A stretch of 64,000 nt of DNA from Rutpela maculata (GCA_936432065.2 OW386289.2:93741736-93805735); one strand, 5' to 3'; positions 46,393 to 58,611 are shown, counted from the first letter of the stretch. Notes: generated from the letters alone by a model not told the origin. A program made the numbers and translations.

Positions 46393-46627
46393 ATAACTAT
46401 TTTTTTCTCTAGATTTCAGTGCTTAGTTTGCTGAATGAAAAGCAAAGTGAAGTTCAGTAGTGTTAGTAGTATAACTGAGCTACTTTATTTGGATTGTATT
46501 CAATGTTCCTGAATGTACTCACTGAAGACAAGTTGTAAAAATGGTTTATGGTCCACCTAGGAGGTTTAAACCTATTCCTATGAACAAATTTAAGTTGATA
46601 GATGGGGAAGTAGTAATATGGAATTAA
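46393..46627 (+). other. Possible terminal exon with short open frame
   Basis: A pyrimidine-rich tract with CTAG and then ATTTCAG (about 46391-46420) could be a splice acceptor. A 28-codon frame at 46541-46627 reads MVYGPPRRFKPIPMNKFKLI and ends in IWN before TAA, and AATAAATAATAAAG follows at about 46674. It is basic and proline-rich, and I do not recognise it. It lies in the loop of the foldback, so it may be the last exon of the parent transposon gene. It could also be chance. Confidence 0.3.
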
Positions 46628-46725
46628 AAAACAAGTTTCATATGATGTGTTTTTTGTTAATACATTTATTCAAATAAATAATAAAGTATTAAACTAACCA
46701 ACTAACAAAAGATTAATTATTTTAC

Positions 46726-46969
46726 CTGAAATATTTTTAAATTCCAAATTCACCGAATCCGTGATGTGATCATGTTTTCTATCAAATGCAAACGCAAGTC
46801 GTTATTAAAGTTAAAATACAATTTGCACTCTAAGCACAGGTATCTTTTGGGCACCGTATATTTGATATAATTACGTCGGATTCGTTTATTTATGTAAAAT
46901 TCTGTTGTGTCGATTTAATGCTGACTAGCTGGAGAATAGTTTCTCACATTCAAAACAAAACTTATCCAT
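46726..46969 (-). pseudogene. C2H2 zinc-finger first exon (right arm)
   Basis: From ATG at 46969 the minus strand reads MDKFCFECEKLFSS, a TAG, then SALNRHNRILH, a classic C2H2 finger (Cys-x2-Cys-x12-His-x4-His). After a one-base frame change comes YLCLECKLYFNFNNDLRLH and, with a further one-base change, RKHDHITDS, a second finger. The exon ends at CAG with GTAAAATA directly after (donor at 46724-46725). TGACGTCA lies about 100 bp upstream at 47068-47075. Two fingers in a first exon would give a DNA-binding N terminus to a transposon protein. One stop and two frame changes make it inactive. Confidence 0.65.
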
Positions 46970-47067
46970 TTTTATTGACAAAATACAAGAGAAAATTGAA
47001 CGAATAAACCACAAACTTACAAAACAATAAATTGCAGCTAAAGAAGTTTGAGGTTAGAAACAGAAGT

Positions 47068-47075
47068 GACGTCAC
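47068..47075. promoter_or_regulatory. TGACGTCA palindrome upstream of zinc-finger exon
   Basis: A CRE-type octamer in a slightly GC-richer stretch, in the position expected for a promoter of the exon at 46969. No TATA box is obvious. The role is inference. Confidence 0.35.
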
Positions 47076-47942
47076 GGCACGAGATGCTCAATTTACTGCC
47101 TTCTCTAACCTAATCTGGGAAATAAGACCAATTTAGTTCTGTATGAACTTTACAGACTTTACAATTTTGAAGACTACAAAATTATTTTAACCTATATTAG
47201 TCCCATTTAACTTTAAAGTAAATAATACAAGTTTTAACACTACGTCTCAAGGAAAAACGTTAAGGTCTGAAATATTGGGAGAGAATACTTCGAAGTCGCG
47301 TGGCACTATGTTCGACATATTTTTCAACCAGCTGTAAGAGGCCATTTTACAATGAAATTTTGATAAGTAATTAATTGAAGAAAATCATTAATATAAGGTT
47401 ATTTAACAGATACAAAGTACAATATTATCATATTTTATGCTCCAGGAAAGTCCTGCAGGCCAATTGTATAGGCTTTTACAAATATTTTTAAAATACATTT
47501 AAGCCAAAAAATTTTTTTTTTTTTTTAGAACGTAAAATACTTGAGGCCCCTTTAATATTTCGAGGTAGAATGGATATATTTACAATGAAAATTGATTGGC
47601 AGTAAAAAACACACAGAGGGGAAGTGGACACATTATTTCACAACTACTTATGACATTATATGATGTGTTGAAAGAGGATAACTGGTTTGGTAGATATTAC
47701 CTATTAACGACGACAATTAAACAAAATTTTTACGTTTAAATTACCTGTTCAGGGAAATATGTTCTATAACCAATAGGTCGTTATAACTGAGCAGCCTTAT
47801 TTAAGAGGTATTCATGACGTCGTCTCATTCCCCATTTACTTATATTTTACGTAAATTTTAAGTCAATTAAGTTAGGTTAAACGGGAAAACGGGACCAAAA
47901 CGAGGACTACATTACGTAATTTTGACTTAAGGTGCTACTTGG

Positions 47943-49309
47943 GGACGGTTTTCGGCTTAATTTATTTTTAAATAAAAAAAACTGAAAAACATGTTTTTAT
48001 TATGTACTATCAATATCGAATCGATTCCATCCCAAGCGAAACTTTCCTCCACCCTTCCCTTTTGCGTTCTGGCACAAAGTACATTAAAACTTTTTTTTAA
48101 CTCTTGAAACAATAAATCAAATGGCATATATTATTGTAGAAAAAATAATTTATAATGTAAATCAACGTGTTTTATCCGAATTTATTATAAACAATCATTC
48201 TTGAACAAAAAAATATTACTAATTTCTATTGTGGAATTAACGTTACTCAATTATCTTTCAGATGAAACTAATAGCGTTTATTTATCTCGATTATAGTGTC
48301 CTCTATGACAAAAAAAAAACAAAATTTTTTGATTATTGTCAGAAAAACTTCTTTCAAGGAGTCCAGAAAGACAGTAAATACAGTTTTTTTAGTACACTAT
48401 TTCAGCTAAACGATCACGGATGGATATTCTTTTCTACTTTTAAGTTTTTTTTTTAAAGTCGATGATTTTGCAAAATATTTTGAAAAAAAAAAACACATTT
48501 TAGGAATGTACGTAAGCGTGACTTTAATTGAAACTGAATTATCTTGAATTTACTTTTTGGTTCGTCTCGATCAGATGTCTTTAGATGATATTACAGTTAT
48601 TTAAATTTAGTCAAAAAACGGCATTTTTTAATTTATAAGTAGGCCATTATTTTTAACCATTAATATACATACAGTCAATGGTAACACCTTCGTAGCTCAG
48701 TATTAGTCATCTATTTTCAACCAAATTTGGAGTTTTCATATACCTTTTTTGAGTAAAACAAAACTTATTTCAGAATAGAGAGGGAAGTTTTGTGTATATA
48801 CTTTTACAGATTTTGATAAACTATATTAACACGTCGGTTGCCAACAGTAATATGAACAAAGATACAAAATCACTTTTGGTTAATATTTTTTTGATCTCTG
48901 CGTGCGATAAAACCTTCTGTTTAAATTTGACTCAAAATTACCCGAGTAATTTGAAAAATAATGAACGCACATTCAAGTGCGATAAAAAGCAATTCTAATC
49001 GAACTCACATGAGCACTAAACAGGTTCGATTTACATAAAAATTGATAGTTCTATGTTCTGTACAGAGGAGGGCAACTCTGAAGAAGAGGAAGATGAAGAC
49101 GGAAGTAAAAAAATGTAGAATTTTATTTATGCTTATTTCTTAACTTATTTCTAGAAATTTTTATAATCAAATAAATAAATTGTATTCTTATTATAATTAA
49201 TGATTTTTTTTATTATTATTTAAAATAAATTTTCAAAAACGAATAAACTTCCATATCATAATATTTTAGGTTTATTGATTGAATAGTTATAATTAAAAAT
49301 AAATATCTT
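47943..49309. other. No gene seen; acidic coding scrap
   Basis: At 49066-49119 a frame reads TEEGNSEEEEDEDGSKKM followed by TAG, preceded by a TTCTGTACAG acceptor-like tract. It resembles the acidic tail of a transposon protein but has no upstream partner. The rest is AT-rich. Confidence 0.3.
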
Positions 49310-50336
49310 TTATTTATGCTTACACAATTATTGATATTATCTGGGTCTCATAATTGATAAACAAGGAGGGAGAAATCTAAAAAGATTGTTGTCGTCGTCC
49401 GGCTCATAATTATTGATAAGCAGATGAGGAGCACAAGATAGAAAAAAATGTTGACGAGCGAGGGGCGCAAGATGAAAAGAAATTTTAGTAAGCGGGTGAC
49501 GCAAAATATTCAATAATAGTTAGTTACTGTACTCTGTGCTTCTGCTTCGTTTGTTTCCCAAATATTTAACATTTGAGAACGAAAGTTTATGGCTAACAGA
49601 ACCCTGAGGGGAGGGAGGGTAATAGGGTAATACCCCCCCCCCCCCCGTAAATCCCCTTTTGACATTGATCCAGATCTATACCCTTACGAAACTCTTATCA
49701 ACTTCTTTCATACACTCAGGGCCGTATGGAGCAGGTGTGCGGTGCACACTTCCTTCTATTTAGCGGGTGGCGGCGAGCGGCCAGATAAACAGGCCATGCG
49801 TTTTAATGTAATTAGGTCAGAGGAATTTTCAGCGTCGTATCTAGGGCAGGGCAACAGGGGCGTAATTTTTTCGATTCTCTTCCTCCCCCCTCAACAATTT
49901 TTATTTTCGAGGGGAAAAAATTTTTTTGAGCATACAAAATTGAAATATGAAGCGGCGTAATTTTTTCGATTTTCTTCCCCCAGCTCATCAATTTTTATTT
50001 TCGAGGGAAAAAATTTTTCTTGGAGGCGCAAAGTCAGATGCTTGTTCTGGGCGCCATAGCGTCTAGCCACGACGCTGGTAATTTTATATGATTTTTTATA
50101 TAATTAAATTTTAAATTACCATTAGTTGGAAGTCTAATTTTCTTTCTTGGAAATACTTTACAAATTAATTTGTTACTTTGAAGTAGGAGGCGGCATTTTA
50201 GATTTTCCCCACCAGCAGCCAAACCATTAAAACAATAATATACCCATTCATTTTCTAGTTCTACCTAGAGGATACTTCATCATATATAAACATTTGTTAC
50301 ATTTCAAAGACAAGGATTATTATTTTTATTTTTTTA
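49310..50336 (+). repeat. Family B copy, disrupted and expanded
   Basis: TTATGCTTACACAATTATTG (49315), CTTACGAAACTCTTATCAAC (49683) and CCTAGAGGATACTTCATCAT (about 50264) are family B landmarks in the right order but spread over 1 kb. Between them lie GGGAGAAATCTAAAAAG-like words, a C run at about 49631-49647 and a direct duplication at 49858-50030 (GGCGTAATTTTTTCGATT units). Confidence 0.5.
49631..49647. repeat. Poly-C tract
   Basis: An uninterrupted run of about 16 C following GTAATA. Notable in so AT-rich a region; its length may be variable or mis-assembled. Confidence 0.9.
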
Positions 50337-50385
50337 TTTTAATTGCCTTATTTATTTATTAAAAAGTAAAATGCAAAAGAGTATA

Positions 50386-51555
50386 AAAGAGTGACCGCAA
50401 AATTTGCCCATTTTTGCAACCCTAAATTTTACTGTAAATAATGTACTAAATGATTGTTTACAATTATTAGAACATGCTTCTGATAAAGTTTCAAGTTGAG
50501 CATATCCTTAGTTAGTGAAATATGAGTGACAGAAAATGTCTAATTTTAGGGAATTTGATTCATGAAATCATTGTAAAGTATATAACATGTACTACCTTTT
50601 TGTAAGTATTAAAAAAATTACCATGGACATATTTTGATATGTATTTATGTTTTGAAGGTCGGTGAATTCAATCCGAAGTCAGAATTGCAAAATTCAAGAT
50701 GGCCGATCCAATATGGCGGACCGAATTGTCGAAAACTTCGATTGTGACCACGAAAACTTATATAAAGGTTTTTTTTTGCGGTTTGGCAACAAAATTGCAT
50801 ATACTTGGGTTTTTGGGTCGCTTATTACAAATCTGAAAACATAATCCTAAAATTCAAGATGGCGGATGTGGGATTCAAGATGGCGGATCCAATATAATAG
50901 ACCAAAAAGTCAAAAACGTTCTGTTCAGTCTCGAATCATTCTACATGGAGTTCACTGATAACGAATTTGAAATCAGAATTCTAAAATTCAAGATGGTGCA
51001 TTTGAAATTCAAGATGGCGGATCCAATTTGGCAGAAAAAATTTAAAAACGGCCTAGTTTTTAAAGTTGCTAATTACGAATCTGATGTTAGGATTCCGAAA
51101 ATCAAGATGGCAGATCCAATATTCAAGATGGCGGACCCAAAAATTCAAGTATATGCAATTTTGTTGCCAAACCGCAAAAAGAACCCTTTACATAAGTTTT
51201 CGTGGTCATAATCGAAGTTTTGACAATTCGGTCCGCCATATTGGATCCGCCATCTTGAATTTCGCAATTCTGACTTCCGATATGAATTCAGCGGCCTCCA
51301 AAACATATCAAAATATGTTCATGGTATTCTTTTTAAATACGTACAAAAATGTACTTTACAATGATTTCATGAATCAAATTACCTAAATTAGACATTTTCT
51401 ATCACTCATATCTTACTAACTAATGATATGCTCAACTTGAAACTTTATCAGAAGTATGTTCTAATTGTAAACAATCATTTAGCACATTATTTACAGTAAA
51501 ATTTAGGGGAGCAAAAATGGGCGAGTTTGTACCTGTTTTTGCGGTCACTCTTTCA
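50386..51555. mobile_element. 1.17 kb palindromic MITE with AAGATGGCGGA words
   Basis: AAAGAGTGACCGCAAAA at the left is mirrored by TTTTGCGGTCACTCTTT at the right. The arms pair for roughly 500 bp each, sharing words such as TTTACTGTAAATAATGT, CATGAATCAAATT in inverted form and GGTCCGCCATATTGG. The loop (about 50830-51170) and inner arms carry at least seven copies of AAGATGGC.GATCCAAT-type words, on both strands. Open frames on the plus strand are produced by those words and are not genes. Confidence 0.85.
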
Positions 51556-54279
51556 ATCACCGCCTGTATGCCTTAATAAATAAAATGTTTTGGTTTGAAT
51601 ATTTTTATACCATGGCAACAGAAATTTTTCGAGCATGTTCCAAATAACTTTTTATAAGAAAATAGATTGTTTTGAGTACTTACTAAAAAAAAAAAAAAAA
51701 TCAGCAGGCAAAAAAAGTGGTGGAAACTTTCGCTTATGGTTATAAAAAGTCATTAAAAACGTTTTTATGGATATCCATGCAGGTCCAATTGACTTCCTAT
51801 CTCTCTTTTTTTGTCTAACCACACTCCACTACGTATATGTTGTTTTGCAGAATTCAAAGATTTTTATCACGATCTACTCCGTTCAGAATCAATCACCTCC
51901 ACTAGTCAAACAGGTACTTAAACCCATGTTTACAAAGCAATACATCAATATTTTTTTCTATCCTAATCTGTAACTCAAATTAATCATCAGACTTTCCTTC
52001 ATAGAGTCTCATTTGTTCAGATCAATGCTCCAAAAAACGAACAAAAAATAAATTTGTTCAGTCAGCTTATCGTTATCGTAAAATAAATTTGAAGTAATTT
52101 TTATAAGAGGGTTTCGATTTGCCGTTAGCGTGGTAGATAAATCGTGGCAATTCGTTATTCACCAAACATGTATAATTAGATCATTTTTTAGTGATATTGG
52201 GGCTAGATAAGATTCTTTTCATGTTCTATTTTGATTAATAGGCAAATCAATCTCTGTTGATTATCTCGGGACGAATTGCTGTTTTATTATGTGGGGTAAG
52301 TGGCTCAGGATAATAGATGACAGGAAAAACTATCAAGGAAATGGATAGTTTCAGAAAATGAATGGAGCATTTTATATAAGTTTTGTCGACTTTTTTTAGC
52401 TAGGAAAACACCAACTTATGCAAAGGATTTTGTGATATTTTTTCAATACTTTTTTATGAAGTCGGAAGGTAGTATAATACAGGGCATTCAGGAACATGGG
52501 ACTATTTGACAGCGCATAGTTTAGGTCAAAATAACATTAAAAGTAATAGATTTTATCCTAGAGCCATTCGCAGCTAAATGATTGAATCTCTAAAAATAAC
52601 AGATTTACACAACTTTGCACACAAAATATGACTTCTGTTATAAAGAAATGTGGTGAAGTGGAATTGTTAACATGTAGTCATGTATTGGGATCTACGGTCT
52701 CGAAATTGACAATAGGAGATCGACTTGTGTATACAAAAACGAATCCAGATTTTTATGTAAAATGTCCTGTTGGATTCGAATTTCAAGTTTGCCAATTCAA
52801 ATAGCCAATAACAAAAGATATTGATATTTTCTTCATTTATTTTCCTTCCACATCTGTTATTATCATTATATGATTTGGTTTTGATAAGATTTAAGTCTAT
52901 TATAAAAGTAATGTACTATCATTTGAACGTCACTGTGTTTATTATGTATCTGATCCAAATAAAATGTTTAAAAATATTATTCATAATGTCTGTTTCGTAA
53001 TAATTAATAAAATTCATAATGGAATTTAATCAAAATAATTTGTGTGCTTTTTTGATAAACTAATACTTTTCGAAGCAAAAATTATTCCGTCCCCAGTGTA
53101 TATTTCGAGCAGACATAGCTCTAAGACACTGATATCTAGCGGAAGTTCGTGTTGTAGGCGGGAAGCATTTTAATAATTCTTTAATGGTTAAACTAAACAG
53201 CAAAAAAAAATCTCGACTCCAAAAACTTCCTTGATCTTTAAAATTCACTTTTTGTTCTAAGGACGTTGTATGAAATTGCGAGAAATCACTTTAACTATGT
53301 CTATGTCTAAATAAATAATATTTTAAATACATAATAAAGTATATTTCAAATTTTATCTTGTTCTCGTTCTCATATGATAAAATAAACAATGTTGTGTCGA
53401 TCTGTTGAACAAAATTAGGCTAGTACTATTGATTTTGTGCTTTATACTATTGACAAATCTATGAGGAGAAAGCATAAAAGGGAGTTAGCGAGGAGAGAGT
53501 TTGCCCTTTAAAAGAGGAGGTGACGTGTAGCATTTTTGAATGCTGAGGGCAAGGAGTAGAGAGTGGGAAGGGGGTGGGGGGCGGCAAGTTGCCGTTAGTC
53601 CCTAGATGGCAGAAGTATAAATCCGCCTCGGTCTATGTTTAATAATAAAAAAAAGTATCTCGCTTACTACATCTTACAATGTTTTTTGTATTTTTGCACG
53701 ACATGAACTGGTTTACACATTTTTTATTAAAAAAATGAGCTGGTAAGGTAATTGCTTCACATAGTAAACAAGCAGAATATTAGAGAAATTTAATCATAAA
53801 AGAAAACAATATCTCTAATAACGCACGAGATACTGAGTGAGAAATAAGAAAATATTTATTTTAAGAAAAAAATAAAGAACATGATTTTTTTTCCTATTTC
53901 GCAATTCCGAATTGATCGGAAATTCGAATGTAGCAGACAATTTTATGTTAGAATCTGTTCCTTGTTTTTGTGTACCTTTTAGTCGTTTCCCCTTCTTTTA
54001 AAATGCCATCCTAGCGGGCGGTAGATCTACTAATGTCTTTACGACGTATATTTATATTGTGATCAGTTCTGAAACTTCTTCTTTCGCAATAATTTCAGTA
54101 AATAGCGTAGAAATCTCTCTTTTATAGATAGTTACCAGTTCCGCTCTACAATTTTACGAGACACATTTTTAGCCCGAAAATGAAACGAGTACATGGATTT
54201 TGTACTCACTGGAAACGCTGATGATCATATTTAGTAAAACATGGCCCATAAATTACGTCACAGTAAATTAAATATGAAA
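51556..54279. other. No gene seen; G-rich tract
   Basis: AT-rich, unassigned. 53465-53640 is purine-rich and contains GGGAAGGGGGTGGGGGGCGG at about 53567, a candidate G-quadruplex. A GCCTTAATAAATAAAATG tail lies at about 51570. Confidence 0.35.
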
Positions 54280-54990
54280 GTACCAAGTTCTTAGATAATA
54301 CAGTTTTTAATTTTGCAGATTATATATAGTCCATGTAAAGATCTGAAGTTTTAGAAGCGTCTGTCAGTACGAGAATGCCAGTACCAGCTTTGATATTTAC
54401 CAGTTGCAAATATCTGAATCGAGCAGGTTTTTGTCCAAAACTTAATTATTAATTTCGATTTTATAAGGTTTAATGCTAAACACTACTTCAATGAGTAATC
54501 AAACAAGTTTTGCAATCCATCATTAAAATGATATTAGCACTAATTACATATTATTCATAGTAGGAGAAATATATTTGAGTATCGTCTGCATAGAAATGCC
54601 ATCAGCAGTGTATTAAGCTGAACTTGAATATTTATGCGTATGTGGGAAACAACAAGGGTCCTAAGATTTACCCTTGAGGGACTCCACTCATATAAGGTAA
54701 TGGTTAGGAAGAGATTTTGATAGATTTCACTATTTTCGATTCTTCACTCTTCATACTTCGTTAAATTTACAGCACTGTCGTGTCGTGTCGTTCAAAGTAG
54801 CAACAGAGTAACACCTTTAGATTAATTTTATCAATACTCGTGGGATTAGATTTTGTACTTGGTAGTGTTTTATAAACCGTAACTTCATCAATCAGAGTAA
54901 GTTAAGTTATTTTTGGTATCAATATCTGATACACCATTTGCCTGCAAATAGTTAATGAAATGATCGTTAAGGGAATTAACATTTCTCTGA
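54280..54990 (-). pseudogene. LINE reverse transcriptase fossil, minus strand
   Basis: The minus strand reads NDHFINYLQANGVSDIDTKN (about 54970-54900), then the motif PYMSGVPQG, a stop and ILGPLL (about 54700-54650). The catalytic FYADDTQIYFSYYE follows (about 54601-54560), then the weak NP.K.K..I..G region. These are the conserved B, C and D motifs of Jockey/CR1-type polymerases. Many frame breaks are present, so it is long dead. It is distinct from the copies at 39440 and 56155. Confidence 0.75.
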
Positions 54991-55095
54991 TAATAAGCCT
55001 GACGTTAGAGTTTCAAAATTCAAAATGATGGATATGTTCTTTTATCGCGTAGAAACTTAATAAAAAGGCCACTAGGCGATAAAAATGAACCACCA
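54991..55095. other. Unassigned spacer
   Basis: Includes CAAAATGATGGATATGTTC but nothing definable. Confidence 0.3.
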
Positions 55096-55334
55096 TCAAA
55101 AAAGGTCACGAAAAATTATTTAAAAAATTTAAGTTAATTGAACCTTATTATTTATTTATTTAACGTCGGCCTATTTCTGCTATCAAGGCCATTACCTAAT
55201 GTCGACATAGAATCGGTGTAAACATGAATAAATAATATTCAAACGTGTTTTTAACCGACTTCAATGTCGATATTAGGGAATAAGGTTCAATTAGCTAGGC
55301 GACCGACGGTGAAATTTTTAGCGACCTTTTTTGA
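55096..55334. mobile_element. Family F MITE, with retroelement tail inside
   Basis: TCAAAAAAGGTCACGAAAAATT is mirrored by TTTAGCGACCTTTTTTGA. Inside the arms, TTGAACCTTATT is mirrored by AATAAGGTTCAA, the same arm words as at 7187-7260. The loop includes a reversed retroelement tail (TTAACGTCGGCCTATTTCTG, about 55160) related to the insert at 8915-9287. Confidence 0.7.
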
Positions 55335-56154
55335 AGTTTTTTCTCAAAATTTTGGTTATTAAAGCAATGTGTCTGAGCAATGCAACGGTCCGCAAAACGT
55401 GTTGATTTTTTTATGGAAAAATGCATTTTTATAGATTATTGATATTCCCTTAAATGCATGAGATTTATCAATATTATCTTTGATAGAATTATCTAACTTA
55501 ACAGAAAGATTAAAATAATTATTGCCTGGAAATTTTCCATCGTCCCATCTACCATTTCATTAATCTTCTTACAACTAATTCAAATATACTTTATTTTTTG
55601 TACTTAAAAAAATTGAGAAACGATTATCAATCTCAAATGAATACCTACCTTGAAAAATTATTATTTTCCTAAATATTACTGTCTGCAAACTCAAAATTAT
55701 AATTTTTACTATCAGTATTATCAATTTAGTAGACGTATATCTGAAACCATAGTTTTAATAATGTCCCAAATAGTTTCTGAAACATACTAACACTCATGAA
55801 ACTAGATAATATCGCAGTAATATGAAGTTAAATATCATGAAATTAACAGGATGTCAACTACGTGACTCATAAATGAAGAGTTAATGACATTACATGGGCC
55901 TAATATCCCTAGCGTCAATATATTCATCCCATTTGCTTCTGTGTGAAAAGCAATACACTATTTTAAAATATGTTTATATACATTCTTTAAAGTGTCAAAC
56001 TTAAATATTTATTTATATTACAAGGGACTTAGTAATTAACAGTCGAGGACGGTTTGTCCAATAGTGTTCGAGACTGGTCAAAACTACTTACTTCCCGAGT
56101 TACATATGACATTTTTTCCACTCTCAGAACAAAATTTTAAAAAATTGAAAAGAT
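55335..56154. other. No gene seen
   Basis: AT-rich, unassigned. Confidence 0.3.
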
Positions 56155-56765
56155 TTGGTTTTAATTTTTGTCCTTGACTTATACTATTCTTATGGATCAC
56201 TAATCTGGCTCTCGTGTGACATCTCATGCGAAACAGCACTTCAGTTAAGACTCAGTATATGCAAGTTAATGGTAGATGATAATACATACATTATGGCCAT
56301 ATTTTTGTATTTTAGAAGAGCCTTCGAAACTATTGATATTGATCTAGGTACTGCTAAAAAAACTTAAATGCTATGGTATTTCTGAAACATATACTTGTGG
56401 TTTCAACTCTATCTTCTTAAGAGACGTCAAAGAACAAAAATAAATTAGGTTTCTCTTGTGACATACCTGTATTCTCTGGAACTCCACAGGGTAGCTTGTT
56501 GGGACCACTTTTTTGATTTTATATCTCAATGACATTAATTATATTAAAGATTGTGGATTTTGAAATGTATTTGCTGATGACACTAATATCATTGTTAGGA
56601 AAATGCAGTTACCAAGCTTAATTGTACTCTTTCACAATTTCTCAATATAAATAACTTTAAATTGAATATATCTAAAACAAAAATCATGATAATTACCACT
56701 AATTATGAATACAATCAAATAAAAAAACACTATTAATGTTCAAAATAATGATAACATTACAATTA
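56155..56765 (+). pseudogene. LINE reverse transcriptase fossil, plus strand
   Basis: Readable pieces in shifting frames are FLYFRRAFETIDIDLGT (motif A, where FETID replaces the usual F-D-ID), GTPQGSLLGP with ILYLNDINYIKDCGF (motif B, about 56478-56565) and FADDTNIIVRK (motif C, about 56568-56603). LN.NNFKLNISKTKIMIITT follows (motif D, about 56640-56700). It is a Jockey/CR1-like polymerase, truncated at both ends, and stops abruptly at family E. Confidence 0.75.
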
Positions 56766-57154
56766 ATTATTTTTTTTTAATTTGCTTTTATCACGATTAG
56801 AGAATATTATTTAGGTATTATGCAAATCACAACTTACACAATTTTTATTTATTACGAAAATACCTAATTTCTGTATATTATTGCCATAATCTGTACACGC
56901 TAATATACTAGTTAGGTAAATACTTTAAAACACTCATTATTGGAGAATCAATCAAAATAGCTACTCTTCTAGCTAATACTGACGAAGTATTGAATTACAT
57001 GATAGGATTCCTGGCATTTTAAGGCAAAAAATATATTGAAAATACTTAAATCATTTATTGAAATTCAGTCATTCACAACAATTATTGAACCGTACATTCT
57101 ATTTCAACTCTAGAAGAGTATGTAAGTTTGATTGATTCTCCAATAATGAGTGTT

Positions 57155-57158
57155 TTAA
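57155..57158. repeat. Left TTAA target duplication
   Basis: TTAA at 57155-57158 and again at 58881-58884; the piggyBac signature. Confidence 0.9.
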
Positions 57159-57507
57159 AACCCATTAATGCCCAAGAGGTCGATAACGACAATTTTAATT
57201 TCTACTGTCCTTACTGATTGTGCAACTAACATTACGTATGTGTCCAGCGACTTAGTATAGTTATTCACTTTATATTATAACGATAACCTTACAAATCGAC
57301 AGTTTACTTGTGAGATTTGGTGTAAAATATTTCAACAATTATTTGCATGTGACACGGCACAGTTTAGTTACTGGTAAGTACAAATATATTACTGTTTTTT
57401 AAACTGCATTGGGATATTATTCAAAAATAGCATGTACTCGATCGTCCCTACAATTTATATGCCCTAATAATGAGAAATAAAGCCGTTACATAACCTTAAA
57501 TATTGCT

Positions 57508-57524
57508 GGGTCGTTAACGACCCC
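57508..57524. repeat. piggyBac subterminal palindrome, left
   Basis: GGGTCGTTAACGACCCC, inverted at 58738-58754, with a relaxed copy at 57176-57192. Probably a transposase-binding site; inferred from symmetry and placement. Confidence 0.6.
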
Positions 57525-57570
57525 TTGGGCTTACTACATTGTTCAAGATATATATTTTTTTTAATTTACA

Positions 57571-58611
57571 GGAAACGACCTCTTATATCTGAATTATTGG
57601 AGGAAATTGAAATGTTAGATGCACATGTCATTGTACCTGAGGGAATAAAAATAACTCCTCCGGATGACTTTGGGAATGCTACTCTTTGTGATTCAGGGGA
57701 CGAAGAGTGTAATGATCCCGATATGTAGAATGGCAAACAGCTGGCTGCCGAGACAGAATTTTACTTTGACAATAGTGACATTCTAGATGAACTAGCGCCA
57801 ATCCAAAATACTGAGAATGATGGTGAAGTAGAACGTGAGAATAACGGTGATATTGAATCTGTTAGTCAAATAGAACCTGAAGAGGATGAGGAATATAATA
57901 TCCCACTAGCTTTGTTGGCGAAAAGATGTAGAACCGTACCTAGATCTACTGGTAAATATAAGAAGACCAAGTGGAAGAAAGGAGATCTGGAAGCATCTCA
58001 GGAGAGAGTTTTACATTTACTTCCGCCACTCACCCTGAGTGCAATAAGTCATCCGCGTGAATATTTTGAATTATTTTTAAGACAAGAAACTGTAAAATTT
58101 AGTGGACTCCATATTTACGCAACCAGAAACCACAACAAATCTGCATTTGAGATGTCAATACATGTGATGTACGTCTTTATCGGTATTCTCCTCTTGAGTG
58201 GATATGTTCCCTTGCCGAGAAGAAGAATGTACTGGGAAGACAGTGAGGACGTACGTAATACACTAGTGGCCGAATCCATGAGAAGGAATAGATTCGACGA
58301 AATATGTAGCTTTTCTCACGTGACAAACAACAATAATTTGGCACAAAATGACAAATTGGGTAAAATTCGTCCCTTTATAAACGATCTTAATAAACAATTT
58401 ATAAAGTATCGAATGCAATATATCGATAAATGAGTCCATGGTACCATATTGTGGTCGCCATGGATGTAAACAGTTTATCAGGGGGAAGCCGATCCGGTTT
58501 GGATACAAAGCTTGAGTGGCTGCCCTCAAGCTGGGATACTGCTTACAGTTTGATATTATATCAAAGCAGAAAAGGCGATAAAGAGAAGGAAGGCGGCATC
58601 TTATTGTAACT
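57571..58611 (+). pseudogene. piggyBac-like transposase, N-terminal and first catalytic part
   Basis: The reading starts after a TTTAATTTACAG splice-acceptor-like tract with KRPLISELLEEIEMLDAHVI. A TAG (57726-57728) interrupts the acidic N terminus, and the frame continues through IPLALLAKRCRTVPRSTGKY. The block to 58433 has the family's VKFSGLHIYATRN-type region, MSIHVMYVFIGILLLSGYVP and RNRFDEICSFSHVTNNN. A small insertion shifts the frame at the first catalytic region. Then comes ESMVPYCGRHGCKQFIRGKP, a Tyr-Lys-Ala followed by TGA at 58513-58515, and GYCLQFD. The second and third catalytic aspartates and the C-terminal Cys-rich domain are missing, as the sequence jumps to a short basic tail ending at 58611. 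It cannot make a functional enzyme. Confidence 0.85.

Larger units (their letters stand above)
45405..47942. mobile_element. 2.5 kb foldback element with zinc-finger exons in both arms
   Basis: Ends CCAAGTAGC and GCTACTTGG are inverted, with candidate GGAC duplications. Deeper in, the arms at about 46095-46355 and 46725-47045 are diverged inverted copies of each other. They include a GCAATTTATTTTGTT / AACAATAAATTGC pair and a decayed C2H2 zinc-finger exon. The loop (46356-46724) has a splice-acceptor-like tract and a short open frame. This suggests a nonautonomous derivative of a gene-bearing transposon whose 5' end was duplicated head-on. Confidence 0.6.

Noticed and set aside
49731..49760. 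CAGGGCCGTATGG as a hAT terminus
   Set aside because: No CGGCCCTG partner downstream within 1 kb.
50945..51386. Open frames rich in KMADP-like repeats
   Set aside because: They arise from repeated AAGATGGCGGATCC words in a palindromic MITE.
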